Shown here piece by piece: positions 22,048-34,608 of a stretch of DNA of 64,000 nucleotides. This stretch comes from Macrolepiota albuminosa (Eukaryota > Basidiomycota > Agaricomycetes > Agaricales > Agaricaceae): assembly GCA_027475525.1 (NCBI GenBank), contig JAMWFC010000059.1, forward strand, positions 1 to 64,000, given 5' to 3'. Each line of letters begins with the position of its first letter. Positions within the stretch are counted from its first letter, which is position 1. The translations under genes and the position numbers were made by a program. The notes below the pieces were generated by a model, which saw only the letters and a list, made by a program, of their open reading frames with translations, was not told where the DNA came from and did no database searches.

Positions 22048-23292
22048 AGGCCAACAAGTCAACAGAGGTGGTAGAAATGACGATGGTGGAGATGATAACA
22101 ATGGCGGAAGTAGGGGTGGAGGCCGAGGTGGGGGTCGAGGTACTCGTGGCGGGAGGGGGGCCAGAGGGCGAAGTAAATCGGTGCCGCACTCCAAAGGTCG
22201 TGAATGTGACTGTCATTGCTGACACTGACAATGGTACGTTAACGCTATCAGCATTTTTGCCATCGTTCCAGTTGATAATCAGATGTCCCTCTATAGACCT
22301 TGCTCCTCCACTTTGCAGCCGCACCAGCCAAGTTCATCCCGTCAAAATGGACATCTGGTACTAAACAGTGTGGTTGCTGAGCCCAATCGCAGTCAGCAGG
22401 TAGCACCTTTGGCCCTTGTTCGTCACTTACTTTTATTATTGTCTTTTCAGCGCCAAGACTTAAACCCTGAAGCTGCTCGGATATGTCACTGCAGTAGACC
22501 TGCGATTCGGATCTCAACCAATATCCCTGCTGACAAAGGACGGTTATTTGGGAAATGCGCAGGGACACAGCATTGTAATTATTTTGCGTGGGATAATGAA
22601 CCAGCAGAAGGGCCAACAAAAGGAACCCCATCTTCTTCGCTGGATGCTAATGAATGCTCTAAGGTCTGCCGCTGTCATACTCTCGTAGTCACTCGTTGCT
22701 TTGTTCAAGACATACCTCTCGTAGTGTCATCAAACGGGACATTGGGCTTCAAGTATGTCGTCCTCTGAGGAAGGTTTCATCACAGTCCAACAACTAATTG
22801 AAATTTCTCCTAGGTTGTCCTAACGATGGGAGTATCAGCAAAAGACAGCAAAGCTTTGGGCCTTAAGCGCACGCAAGGACGCCTAATGTGACCTGTTATA
22901 GATGTAATGAGGTAGGACATGTCAGTTCAGGTGTGTATTCCATTCCGCATCACGTTGCGTTTCTCATGTATATCTCTAGCCTGTCCCAATGGCAACGCAA
23001 CGAGATCGAACGTCACTCAAGGAGGTATTATTGACGGACGCGGCGGCGGCGAATCATCAAAAGGTACTTGTTTCAAGTGTGGGAAATCAAGTGTGGGAAA
23101 TCTGGTCACTGTAGAAGCGGTAGGTCAAATTGCACATAATGACAAGATCGTTTTACACTTGCTGCAGAATGCCCAGATGACGCTTCAAATTCAACCTCGA
23201 ACTTTCGTGGTGATGGAAAAGTAGAAAGAGGTCGAGGCCGACCTCGAGGTTCAACGAAAGCAAAACGAGGCTGGGGCGCAAAGAAAACCTGA
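22048..23292 (+). pseudogene. C-terminal zinc-finger region of a topoisomerase III-like protein
   Basis: A Gly/Arg-rich stretch (GGGRGGGRGTRGGRG) is followed by a GRF-type zinc finger (ICHCSRPAIR ... KGRLFGKC ... HCNYFAWD, 22,480-22,600). Further exons carry a zinc knuckle (CYRCNEVGHVSSG), a second one (CFKCGKS), and a basic tail with an AT-hook-like RGRGRPRG ending at 23,292. GRF fingers plus CCHC knuckles at a C-terminus recall eukaryotic TOP3-alpha, but the catalytic toprim domain is absent, so the name is tentative. A 14-bp tandem duplication (aagtgtgggaaatc twice, ~23,075) destroys the second knuckle. The first GRF finger seen in the 55-56 kb copy is deleted. Confidence 0.55.
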
Positions 23293-23450
23293 TGATTGAT
23301 TGACTTGGTTTCTACCATCTGTCATTTCATTGGTATTGCATCGAACAATGGATTAGATAGACTGTGGAGCAAACTTGGACACCTGATAATCAAATTGACT
23401 GCGTGTAACATCTATGCAAGACACCTCGGTCACTTTGACTCCTTCAACTT

Positions 23451-23841
23451 CGTTAAGTTGCGCAAGATATAGATGAGCTGAAGGTGGAGGAGGGATGGTG
23501 CATCTGGATTGGGTGGTAGTAGAGACAGAAATGCCTGCAAGGTAGACACAAGTTCAAAATAGATAGTGTCACGAACGATTAACTCGCCTCTCGTGCTTGG
23601 CTAATCTCTCCTGTCTCCAGCAGTGCCACACCTGGCATTTCCTTCCCTCTGCATTGGATGGTGCCTGTTCTTGTATTCGTCGAATAAACCGCAAAGCAAG
23701 ATCATAGTCACATCGGACTATGAGAGATTGAGCTTTCTCAAGAAGAGCACGCACAGTCGGACCATCCTGGGAAGAAGTATGGAGGATTGGAGGATCTGTA
23801 GCTTTTGACGCTGCCTTCTTTTTGGCCCGTGTTCTGCCCAT
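23451..23841 (-). pseudogene. ACL4-like TPR pseudogene, 5' part only
   Basis: Contains the first exon from MGRTRAKKK and part of the second, with the frameshift shared with the other copies. The rest is replaced by unrelated sequence at 23,451. Confidence 0.6.
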
Positions 23842-23962
23842 CTCCTCGTCAACAAATGGGATTTTTTGTTGATCACGTGAAATTCGTTATCAAAACGACG
23901 ACATCGACGAACTCAAAGAGTCCACTCCTTTGGGCTTTTACTGTTCCGATTGACGACCTAGG

Positions 23963-25225
23963 ATGAGCTACGGATTTAGCTCAAGTACAGCTGAACCTCT
24001 CGATCCCTTGTTTCTCGAGAGATTAGACACTTTCATGGAAAGAAGTCTGACGGACGTCAAAGGCTTCGCGGAGCGAGAATTTCGTCCTTTCGAAGAGGTC
24101 TTTCGGCCTTTTTCTTATCATCTTTGCATTGGCTCAAACACTGCCCTCAGACACGACGATTAGCTGCAGAATGGCATGCCAGATATCTTTTTCAACCAAC
24201 AATCCAAGACGCCACACCTCAGGACAGAGCTATGTAAGGTCCGACTTTCACTGTCATGTGAGGGGTGATATTCCTTATTTTGTTATGCCAGTACGAACTG
24301 TGCTTTGCGATGTATCACGAATGCTGGAATCCTTCTCTATTCAATCATTCATACTCGCCGTGGATCCAAAAAACAACTCTGATCCGGGCTTCCTTGGAGG
24401 TACTATCATCGGTCAAGAGTTTTGGCGCAGTATGCGGAGTGGAGGGGACACTGGTGTAAAGGCGTTCAAAGCACATTGCTTCCGTGATCTAGAACCGTAC
24501 CTTCCATCTGAACAGCATGGAGATCACCCGCTATCGTTGCCCAATGATATTCCGACCCCACCAAAGCTACCACCTGCAAGGTCATTGAAAATTGAGTTGT
24601 ATGACGTCGTACGCAAGACGTTAAGGTCAGTTGTATGTAAGACATCGTCCATTTATCGGTTCACAGGGGCTGCCAGAGCAGTGAGCCGGTGTACGCAATG
24701 CTGAGATGAAATGGACGAATCACGAGCGACTGGACGTTTATGGCGTTCGTCTCATTGGGTGGCCGTCGGACATTCCGGTCGCAAATCCGTCCTCCCTGAA
24801 AGTCTCTCAGAACAAAGTTATTGTTATTTTAAATTGCGTCGAGAACGGAACTCCAGATGCGCCCCTTCCCCTATTAGAGTCGACAAATGATGTTCCCCCT
24901 ATTGTTGATGAAGTCCCGACTGTCCAACAACTTAAAAATGGCGGTGAATTCTCGTGGGGGTCACTGGATTCTAGTGACCCGCCAATGTTGGTTAGTAAGG
25001 TCTTTGATCAACTCTGACACTGAGAAATTGAATTGTCATCAGGAAGACGTTGTACAACCGACTGTCTACCAAACAGAGGAAAATGAAGATACTTTTCGGC
25101 CGGCGACAGATGATGCTTCAGCTATGATTGGTGATCCATGGACAGATATCGACATAGCCAGCCTTCTTAAAAATGAAACAAGTCATAGACGTAAACGTCT
25201 GCGGAGCGGGTTGGAACAGGACTGA
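23963..25225 (+). pseudogene. Conserved protein of unknown function, degraded, block 2 copy
   Basis: Same exons as at 3,782-5,081, but with the shorter SFILAVDPKNN version also found in the arms. It has the same frame break near 24,340 and the same TGA before GVRNAEMKW. Confidence 0.55.
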
Positions 25226-25401
25226 TGTTTTATATCCGCGATAACATATACCGTACTTTCATCTATACTTATTGAGGATCTTGTAATCGCCCTATTTCGT
25301 AATCACCCTATGGTAATCACAAATGACGACGATCACTATCTGGAGATAACTTTGTAGTCTCATATAAATCTGGTTCGTATACAACTCTTCTGACAACCAC
25401 T

Positions 25402-25516
25402 ATGTTTGTTCTCTTCTTTCTTTTCGTGAGCTACGGTCAAATCTATCTCCCTGTCCTGATATCGTCCTAGTTCGTCTCCTTCAGTCGATCCAACAGCCCC
25501 GAACTTGCATCCAGTT
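25402..25516 (+). pseudogene. SVF1: SVF1 5' stub
   Basis: Leader, short first exon (ATG at 25,402) and the start of the next exon of SVF1, cut at ~25,516 where a TPR fragment in opposite orientation begins. Confidence 0.6.
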
Positions 25517-25944
25517 TCATTCAAGGTTGTTCAGTGAAGCGGGAGACGTCATTCGCCCCTTTTGCCCTGACATACAGCGCTAACGACTCCTTAGCGAGGT
25601 CAAAGTGACCTTCTCGTGACTGTATCCATGCTTTCATGAGATTGGTATTGTCAAACGTCCATGACGTCAAATACAGGACTTTCGAGTGCAGCAGGATGTT
25701 GAGACAGGGAGAAGTATGCCTTAGCACGCTTGTAGTACAGCAAATAGTCGGCAGGAGATTGCTTGATTGCCTCGGAGCATATTCGAGCTGCTTCGTTGAA
25801 TCGACCGAGCGACAAGAGGCTGTTGGCGCGATTTATATCGTATGAATAGCCATGCGCACACTGTCTTCCTGTACTCCAAATCTTCTTCTTGCCTACATCC
25901 GCTGCCTTCTCCTTCATCACGCTGAAACACCACCTATCAGCCAC
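25517..25944 (-). pseudogene. TPR fragment of a TPR/DnaJ co-chaperone
   Basis: Text in consecutive frames: ANSLLSLGRFNEAARICSEA, DYLLYYKRAKAYFSLSQHPA, then in another frame LYLTSWTFDN and AWIQSREGHFDLAKESLALY. These are two to three tetratricopeptide repeats of the DNAJC3/P58IPK type. Frame changes separate them. The J-domain end of a similar gene lies at 9.1-9.6 kb. Confidence 0.55.
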
Positions 25945-26049
25945 TCATATCTAGTATACCAAGTTTCCGTGGACACTCACGGACTGGTGGTGGCTTTTGC
26001 CAGAGCATGGACCAAGTCCAAAACCCTCAAGCTGGGTACCTGACGTCCA

Positions 26050-26640
26050 GCCTAAAACGAAAACACAATGAGTACACCGTTCAGTCAATGTACAATCTAC
26101 GACAGACCCCTGTGCACACGTGCTCCCCAGAAAAACTGATCACCAAACCACGGTTCGCATCGGTATCCCCGGACGGAGACTTGCGCCGGTGGTCTCAGCA
26201 CCACCATGATGCAGCACAGCATCAACCTGAGGGAAAAGCCAATCATGCGGTATCCTGTCAATCATGTAACACTCTGGCGGTATCTCAGTATTATCCTCAT
26301 CCGCCCACAACCGCTCATCCTCGTAGCCCAGCCTTTACACGAACGTCACCTATCTCTCCCTGATCAGTGATTTATCCTGGCCTTATTGTGTGAAGGACAA
26401 ACTTTGAAGAACAGCTTTCATGAGACGCTCTGTGACACGGGGCGGGGTTTGGTACCATGGATAGATCCAGATCCGAAACCTATGTAAATGAGTGGCTTCC
26501 CGTCTTTCCGTGCCTTGGCCATGAAATCGAGTAAGGTGACCCATGTCGGCGTTTGGGATTTTCAGAACTTGTCGTCGCCACGTATTGATCTGTTGTGATG
26601 TAGCTGTCCACTGTATGATGATCAGATGAGACGATTCAGC
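26050..26640 (-). pseudogene. Sterol 3-beta-glucosyltransferase (ATG26/UGT80-like) fragment
   Basis: One piece (26,110-26,330) reads [31 protein letters not shown] and, after a frame change, the equivalent of WFGDQFFWG. This is the UDP-sugar-binding signature of the Atg26/UGT80 family. A second piece upstream (26,430-26,590) reads FMAKARKDGKPLIYIGFGSG. The pieces are in the right order for the family but contain frame changes and lack the N-terminal PH/GRAM region. Confidence 0.65.
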
Positions 26641-28880
26641 TGTATAGGTAGTGATAGATACTTGAACAACGTAACTAATTTTTTACCAATTAATTGATGC
26701 GTTTATCATTTAACGGTGGAATACTCACGAGGCACTATTAAATGCTGGAGATTCCACCAGAGGACTCAGAAATGCATGAGAAAACTCTGTTGTCCTATGC
26801 ATAAGTTTGAACATAGATCATCTGCATTCTAACAGGGGCAAAACTGAATCGTCAAAAGTGATCAAGCACAGCCACAAGCTGGCACTCACAATCATGCACC
26901 TTTCAATGATATCTATAATAACAAAAAGAAAGTCCGTATACTTGCAAGGGAAAAAAGTGCTATCAAACGTTCAAATTCAAACTTAAATTGATTGATCCAG
27001 CGAATCATCCAAATCGGAGTTCACATAAGAATTTCAGCCTGAGCCAGAACAGGCCAGAAATTGGAATTAACTTTCAGATAATTCCAGGACCAGTTCTCAC
27101 TGGGAGCGCTCAAACTTCATTAATTATTATGATGTCACCTGCAAATCCACAATAAGTACATTATTATAAGTGTACATACATTAATTGAGTGACAATCGAT
27201 GATCGTTTATGCATATGTAATTACTTCGGAAGTATTTCCAACTCGACTGCGCTCAAAAAACAAAAAGTTCGGCCATACGTCTAGCGTCACAAATACCGGT
27301 GTTAAGGATTGTGTAAATAGGCGGCAATTAGGTGCGTACCAGCTCTCTGGCTCCTGTCTGGCCGCTATGCAGTGTCAGGGCAGTGTCAACTCGATTGGAA
27401 ACTTGATGAGTTCTTCGCTGCCTGAAGTTAGGTAAGTTATTCACCTCAGGCTCAATTCAGAGATGCTTTGATGCTATTAGGCAAGATGTGGTCAAAATCC
27501 CTATTCCAGGAGTAGAATTCCTCTTGTAAGTCCCATGCCTCGTATAGCAAGCTGATCTCCATCGCCGATTCCAGCGCAACCTGCGACATTCATAGCGGTC
27601 CAAGTCCATCACAGACAAAATGTTGTACGTCTTTCAAAGGATGCATCGACAACATATCTCGTCTTGAACCACTGTTTTCATGATGCTACACATTTTGTCT
27701 CAAGTCTTACTTACTTACCTTTTTCATCAAGTGAAATGTACAGACTGTTGAATGCGAAAGAGGTGATCATGATCTCGAGATTCCTTCGTGCGTGCAAGTT
27801 CCTTTAAACAATATATTAGACTGGATCCAACAGAAAAACAATCCCATTTGTACTTCTCTGAGTTCGTTGGCTTCTGTAGATCTTGTCTCTCTCAGGTCCT
27901 CCAATTGGCGTTGCACATCTGCATACGACTAAAGCGAGATGTAAGAGTTCTCTTTAGAACAATCACTTCTGATATCTAAAGGATTACCGTTTGTAATGCT
28001 CGTAATGTGCTATCAATACAGTTCTTTTCTGCAAGGACTTTGGCTAAGCCATCCTGCAAAACATTCACCTGTAGATAGCAGATCAGTGCTCTGTGATATG
28101 TGATCGTCTCCTGTGGACTCACCTGGTCACCATTCAAAATAGGTACTGAAGTGGAGAATGCTGTCCGACAAGATGGATTGAGTGCAGCGTTATACAATAC
28201 TGCATGTTCACTTCGTCGATATGGCTGGATGCTGCCAGATTTCAGGCCTTTGATCTTGCACACCATGATTGTCATTTGTCGAATGAGGCTAACACATTTA
28301 GCACTCATACCTTCATACGCCGGAAGTAGATCCAAAAATGGACTTGACAGGTTGGTAGGTAAATACAAGGTAATAGAACATAGTCTCCAGGGGTAAAGAA
28401 CAAAGTACAACTGGCGCAAAAGCCATGAACACGATGATGTTCCAAGCTGATCAAATTTCACTCAGGTGAGATCAATTTTTGATTAACCGACAACTTTGTC
28501 CTCATCATTTTTGTTAAATGCGCCTTGTTTGCTATGTTCTCTTTGCAGTGTTCAAGGCAATCAGGTCAGTACAAGGTTATTTCATCGCGCCTGTCAGGCA
28601 CGGACTAACATTTGGACAGCTCACCCACTCTGCAGGTTGTGGTATAAAATGTTCATCGACTCGAACCTCTCATTGACGCAGCTCATTTGTATACAAATTG
28701 TTGCACCACAATTCGAGTTCATACTTTTGCTCAATGCCTCTGAACTTCTTTTTTGGAGCCTCTTCCTCCCCACCTGATATCCAGTCCGCTCGGCATACTG
28801 GTAATGACTCTCAGGCGACTATAGTCAGATCCACCAACGATACCTCGACAATTTAGGAAGTAGAGCCCTCTTCAGGTGCT
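26641..28880. other. AT-rich, no supported gene
   Basis: A short frame at 27,199 begins with VITSEVFPTRLRSK, similar to a sugar-transporter (MFS) loop, but nothing else supports a transporter. A 161-codon minus-strand frame (28,461-27,976) is unassigned. Elsewhere stops are dense. Confidence 0.35.
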
Positions 28881-30296
28881 ATGGTACTTGCAAGAGGCTC
28901 TCATTGGCTAGCACCACCTCCTCGCCAGAAGGTTCCAGCTCGTATTCGCAATGCTCAGAGTGCCCTTCAATCCTCTGATAATCTTGCTTTTCTTCATTCT
29001 GGACCTTCTTCTGGGGTGGTGATTATGGGTGATACGCATGTCAGTCTTCAATCTATGCACAAGTCTCATATTGATGACATTTGGTACGCAGACAAGTGAC
29101 GACCATCTGGCTCAGGAGTTTACGGATGTTTCAGAACCTAATTTGGCTGTGATACAGTCGAGTGGCTCAGTAAGAAATATTGTTTGTTTCACTTCTTCTA
29201 GTACGATGACTCTATACTTGTAGACTTCGTTGAAGCGCCATAGCAGTGACACCAACAATGAAGATGTTGAGACAGGCCCCAATGGAGTGAGTACCTGCCT
29301 GCTACAGTGTGACTTGTTCTGTCTTATAGTGATCGCCCTTCGACACTAGAGCTACTGCTACCGCACCAAGTATAGAGTCATTGAAGATCCTTCGCTTTAT
29401 ATCCAGAACACCCAGGTAAGGCTATTTTTGCATTCTCTATCATTGTTTGAGCTTCTATCCTCTTTTTCTACAGCTCTTGGATCAGCTCGATGAAGAGAGA
29501 GTTAAAGTAGAGTTGCTCACCGCCCAACTTGAGCAAGTGAGTTCATCGTTGGCCGATCTTCCAAATTGTATGGCTCAAAGATACTTTGCAGGCACAACAC
29601 AACCAAGTTAGAACTGCATGGCTAGCACGAGACGTATTTGATTCCATGGTCGTACAATCAAATGCTGAGCTCAATACAGTACAGGCTCAGGCCATTCAAG
29701 AATCCCAGAGCAGTTCTCAGATGCTTTCGGTAACTTCAGTCCAGCGAGACCAAGTGCTTCAGGAGCTTCAAGAGGCTTTACACAATCAGGCAAATCTTCA
29801 AGCGGAATTTGACACGCACTTGCAGCAGGCACTCACAGAACGTCAAGAATTTGAACAACGCCAGCAGAACTTACAGCAAGAGTTGGAAAGCTGCCAGCAA
29901 ACCCTTCGAGAACAGGAGCAACGGTTTCAGCAGGAACAGCGGGATCTTTCCACACGGAATGCTAACGAGATTGAGCAGATTTTGAAGGAACACGATTGCA
30001 AGCATGAGCAATCTCATCAGGCTGAAATAAACCGCCTCCGCATTGAATATCAGCAACAAATCGTAGATTCAACTCATGCTAGAGACGAGATGGAGAACAG
30101 GATCGGGGAACTGGAGAGAACTCGAGCTCAAGTGAGGATGTCACCTAGTTTTTTCAAACCGTTCGCCCTGACATCATAATTGCTCATCTGAATAGGAACT
30201 TCAAGAACGAGAACAGCACTTTCAACAAGAGCTAAATCAATTACTTACTGAAGAGCGCCAGGCTCTTTCTGCACGCACAGCAACTGAAGTACGTGA
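28881..30296 (+). pseudogene. Long coiled-coil protein, cut by the left palindrome arm
   Basis: Exon-like pieces include LLDQLDEERVKVELLTAQLE, a ~160-residue Gln/Glu-rich stretch (VLQELQEALHNQANLQAEFD, QQNLQQELESCQQTLREQEQ) and ELQEREQHFQQELNQLL, joined by plausible 50-60 bp introns with acceptors at ~29,474 and 29,591. Heptads are obvious. The sequence stops being like its relatives at 30,297, where the inverted-repeat arm begins. The paralogous fragments inside the arms (ENRIRELEET versus ENRIGELERT here) show a family of such proteins. Cellular role unknown. Confidence 0.5.
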
Positions 30297-30545
30297 AGCA
30301 TATATTAGGGTATTAACGATGAGGAGCACCAACTGGTAGCATGCACTCAAACTCAAAAAGTAGATTGTGTCTATCTCGTTGGCCGTGTGATCCGGTACCG
30401 TTAGTTCAAGTGGGTGAAAGACGAATCTCTGGAGGATGATTTGACCGAGAAGGGCAGAGAGAAGGCTTGGTGTCACTATCCTGTGTGGTCGCGCGCGCTC
30501 GAAATGTGTGAAGAGCGTGCGAACGCCGTCTTTGATGCTGGTTCC
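30297..30545 (-). pseudogene. Mitochondrial carrier fragment truncated by the arm end
   Basis: Mirror of the carrier 5' part in the right arm (membrane-like text SLLSALLGQIILQRFVF). It is cut exactly at the arm edge after NTLIYA, just before the PLDVIVTR signature that continues at the other arm. Confidence 0.55.
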
Positions 30546-31282
30546 AAAAACCTCAAGCTTGCTTCGCGTTGCGATAGCGCTGTGGAACGTTTTATGGGTG
30601 CATGCATATAGCCCTTGTGCTGACGCACCGATAGATCCAAACCAGCGCGAAACTGTAGAAAAGAGTCCCGACCAGACTCTGCGACAATGTCCGAGTGAAA
30701 GTTGAAGGATTAGGAGAGATGTAGAGTCTAGTCAAATAATTCCTAGCGTTGATCCACATGACAAAGCTGACGATGAGCGTTGGAACTAGGGAGATATGAA
30801 GCTACTGCTGAGTGAATGATACAACACATGTGAAGGAGTGCCTCACTGATTGCCTTGTAGAACCCATTTCTGCCCTTTAAATGACAGATTTTGTGAGATG
30901 TAGAGCGGATGCTTACTTCTATCTGATATATCCGTTTTGCAACACTTAAGAACGTTGGTTTCGCCATCACGGTTTCTCCTCGTGAAACTGGCTCCTTGGA
31001 GTCAGCCTGGCCGCACGCGCCGGCTTCGGGATCGGCAGCATTGGCTGGGACCTCTGTTGGATGATACGAAAGTCTATATCTGACAGGACTAGTAGCAAAA
31101 GCAATGAGAAAAAAACATGAATGATCAACCGATGATGCAGTGGCGCGTGATATGAGTGATCGACAGATCCAAGACAGTCCTGATGCTAAAAAGGGACAAC
31201 CTCGTCATAAATTCTAGTTCCGTGTCTTAACTATGCCGTATCCGGTTTGAGTATGGCTGACACCCATACTCCAGACAGTGCT

Positions 31283-32240
31283 AAGAGTGTTTACTTTGAC
31301 GCCTCAGTGCAGCAGTAGCAGCATTCGACGATGTTCTCCGAGCCTTCAAACAACTATGGCCCTGTATCCAAACAGTCAACGGTGGCGCACTCCCACCTGA
31401 CGTCACAGACAAAGATTTTACTGTTCTACAAGGCCGGCTCCCAGCTGTAGAAGATACCCAGTCCCTTCATGCGATGCAGGATTTTCAAGCTCGCAATACT
31501 AACATGCAGATTGGTGACCCTCCTCAAAGAGCTATCGGCAGAAGATCTCCTTCTCCTGCTCAACAGGGGTCAAACATGAGATCGCCCTCACCCCCGGCTC
31601 ACATAGCTCTTGATATAAGGTCGCCTTCTCCGGCACAGGGTACTTCGGACATTCGACGTTCAGCGTCACAGACGGAGCATGTTCACGAGCTCAACTGGCC
31701 AGCCGATCGAAGGCTCCACGTTCATTGGAGGGGCAGCGATCACAGGCCCACATTCTACTGCACATCCCAGCCATGAACTCACATCGCGTGCCGCGGCAGC
31801 AGATGCCAATTTGTCACGCAGGAAGGACGAGCTGAGAAACAGGCGTTGCGGCTCGCAATTCGCGAGCTGGCGATGCTCCAGAAGGATCAGGCCAATGCGA
31901 TCCAAGGTTGTCCAAACTATATTTTATCAGTTTTGCATCTCCTGAAAAAATATTTAAGAACGAAGCCAAAGCTCACAGGGAACGCAAGAGGTTGCAAGCT
32001 GAGTATCAGAAGCAGGAGTCGCCTTTTCTCACCGCACGTGCCAAATACGAGGCTGCACAGGCGCGTCTGCATTCCGAGGATGAGGCATTGGAGATCGTGC
32101 GTAATAAGGCCAGGGACGCGACGGAGAAATTGCAAGAAAAGTCGCAGGAAGTAGATAGCCTGAGGACTATGTTCGCTGTTGACGAACGGGAGCGTGCTGC
32201 AAAACTCGCCACAATAAACGATCGGATTCTTGGTGTATAA
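31283..32240 (+). pseudogene. Coiled-coil protein with SPS-rich linker, left arm copy
   Basis: Starts with FDDVLRAFKQLW and LPPDVTDKDFTVLQG, then a linker with repeated RSPSPA motifs. A helical part follows (RAAAADANLSRRKDEL, IRELAMLQKDQANAIQ), then RKRLQAEYQKQESP and ATEKLQEKSQEVDSLRTMF, with a stop at 32,238-32,240. Frame changes occur after the SPS linker and after KDELR, so the gene is already broken. Function unknown. Confidence 0.45.
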
Positions 32241-32262
32241 TCACTTGATTGGCTCCATCACC

Positions 32263-33059
32263 TTAGCGAATACCATTTGACCCTCTTAATGTATCACACA
32301 CTCCATAAACGCCATGCCTAATATGGACGAGGAATTCGAAGAGGTAGCACCACTGTTTTTCTTCAACACTTGCTGGATCCAAAATAGAGACACGTCTCTT
32401 GAAGAGCCCATTTCCAGACCTTCCCATGTTGGCAGCCTGATACAAAGAGTAAATAACACCGATAAGTTGTTGAGAAGAGCCAGATATACCCTCATTCTTG
32501 CCAATTGAGGGTCCACTGGAAGCTTTCCACGTGCACGGTCCGAAAGGCTAGAAAATGTGCCAATATTTGATAAAGACCTCTCATGCGATGCTTGGGCAGA
32601 TTCTTGAGCCGAAGTTTGAGTAAGGTGGGAGCTTTGCTGAGCTTGTAGTCGCTGCTAAGCTGTTAATAGAGCCATTATGTTGATATTGTTCAGACTCACC
32701 TCTAATCTTTGGTTACGATCATCAAGCTCAGCCTGAAGGCGTGCAATGATCTCTTTGTTGTGAATATCTACATTCATAATATTTTCATATGCTTGTTCTG
32801 AACGAGCAGCTGCCTCTGCAGATAGACGGGCCTGCTCAGCCAAGTTCGATGCCTGTATCAACGCCATTGAGTGCGGAAAGAGGAGGAAAAGACTTTTGCG
32901 CTTACATGAGCTTGAGTTTCCTCCAGTTCTCGTATTCTGTTTTCCACCTCTTCGCAAGCCCTGATAGCAATGGCAAGCTGTTGCTTGTGCTCTGTTTGCA
33001 AGCGGGTGGCTTCAGAGTGAAGCTCTTGTTGATGTCCGTGATCTTGTTCTTCTAACCGC
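32263..33059 (-). pseudogene. Coiled-coil fragment fused to the SVF1 3' end, left arm copy
   Basis: Three helical exons (AIRACEEVENRIRELEET, RLSAEAAARSEQAYENIM, IIARLQAELDDRNQRLE) are followed by QASHERSLSNIGTFSSLSDR and a C-terminal part KRRVSILDPASVEEKQW. The SVF1 reading frame is joined directly at 33,059/33,060, replacing the true SVF1 end. Confidence 0.5.
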
Positions 33060-34432
33060 GGCACAATTGGCTCTGGACCGCTGATTGAAAGAGTCGCGGG
33101 ATTGTACCACTAACGAAGATTATAGCAACGGTCGAAACACAACAGCAGGAACTTACCTGGTATATATAAGGCTTTGTTCCAGCGACGTAGTTCACGGCCG
33201 TCTTCAGAACGTAAGGAATCTCCGCGAGTGCATCGACCTTCTCTATGAGCCCATTGGGTTTCTGCAAGCTTCCCAGATCATCATCCAACTCGGCTTTTAA
33301 CGGTACCCTGCGCATTAGAAAGGACTGACGGTCCCTGCCACTGCCACAATATCTGCCGGGGCGCATGATAAGTCGTGTCGGGATCATAAACCGCGTTCCG
33401 ATGCGTGGTTCTTGAGATGACACCCTCATTCTTAGGCTCTTCGTCCGGCCATTCAGTCTCAGCCGTGATTGCAGCAAGCTTTCCACCAACTACCAATGAT
33501 CCAATGTTGACCCAGACGCCTCCAGATCCCGCACCCTTACGACCGTGAGTACCACAAGTCTTGAATTCCATCTGGATCGCCGACACGCCTTTATGCTCTT
33601 GACTTTGGAAGTTCGCAAAATTCCAAGCTGATGCAAGAAAGTTAGGGCGCATGCCCTGGATTGCTGCGACCATCATGCTTGGCCCTTGGTACGTCACAGC
33701 CTTACCAGCGCACTGATGACAGCGCCTGTTGCCTTGGTATAAGGCCAGAATCTATGGATAGCATAACCTTCTGCATGGATGGGGTTATGCCCGAAGTATG
33801 TGAAGCCACCTTTGGGTCCTTTGCCAACCTTCCAGCCAGGTACGCCAGCCGGAACGTGCAATATCGAAAGATAACTGGAGATCTGCGGCGAGATTAGCGG
33901 TGATGGTATATGGTTCAGAATAATTAGATACAGCATCCTGTTTGTAACTGATCGAAAATTCGTCCGCCTTGCAAGACCGTTTGTCGAGACCGGGAGGCGA
34001 TGTGACAATGTTGTTTACGTTGACGGATTTCCATACGATTTGTTTCGTTTTCGAATCGTAGAGCTTGAAAACGAATTGGATGTTCGGATACCACAAACTA
34101 GAAATGACTTGTCAATTTGCATCCGATCTCCTTTTCCTTCAAAGACTTTGCCAACCCGACAGAGGAATGAATCACTTGTAGAATGATGAACTTGCCATCG
34201 TCGGCGGACACATAAAAAAATCTGCGTCTCAGTCACAAAGTTGCTATTTGTACACGTCCACTCTGTGTCCTTTGGTTCGAGCTCGCCGAACAAATCATTC
34301 TCTTTGTATGCTTCTGAAACTGGATGCAAGTTCGGGGCTGTTGGATCGACTGAAGGAGACGAACTAGGACGATATCAGGACAGGGAGATAGATTTGACCG
34401 TAGCTCACGAAAAGAAAGAAGAGAACAAACAT
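33060..34432 (-). pseudogene. SVF1: SVF1, left arm copy
   Basis: Covers nearly the whole Svf1 protein including GGVWVNIGSLVVGGKLAAIT and PRQILWQWQGPSV. Disruptions: the seven-base T run after TETQI, one extra base in the IARPAGVPGW region (shift to RSGWRTW), two extra bases before GKAVT, and one extra A before AELDDDLG. The last ~15 residues and stop are replaced by the coiled-coil fragment. Introns are intact. Confidence 0.8.
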
Positions 34433-34608
34433 AGTGGTTGTCAGAAGAGTTGTATACGAACCAGATTTATATGAGACTACAAAGTTATCTCCAGATAGTG
34501 ATCGTCGTCATTTGTGATTACCATAGGGTGATTACGAAATAGGGCGATTACAAGATCCTCAATAAGTATAGATGAAAGTACGGTATATGTTATCGCGGAT
34601 ATAAAACA

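Larger units (their letters stand above)
23451..25516 (+). repeat. Block 2: partial copy of the ACL4-like / unknown / SVF1 block
   Basis: Nearly identical to 45,550-47,614 of the right arm. Its left edge (cgttaagttgcgcaag) matches block 1 at a site where the arms differ (tttag). The right edge is inside the first part of SVF1, immediately after ttgcatccagtttca. Confidence 0.9.

Noticed and set aside
27199..27435. Sugar transporter (MFS) gene
   Set aside because: Only one short motif-like stretch (VITSEVFPTRLRSK); no membrane segments around it.
30414..30611. Plus-strand 65-codon frame in the left arm as a gene
   Set aside because: It is the antisense of the mitochondrial carrier fragment, whose membrane-like frame is the better reading.
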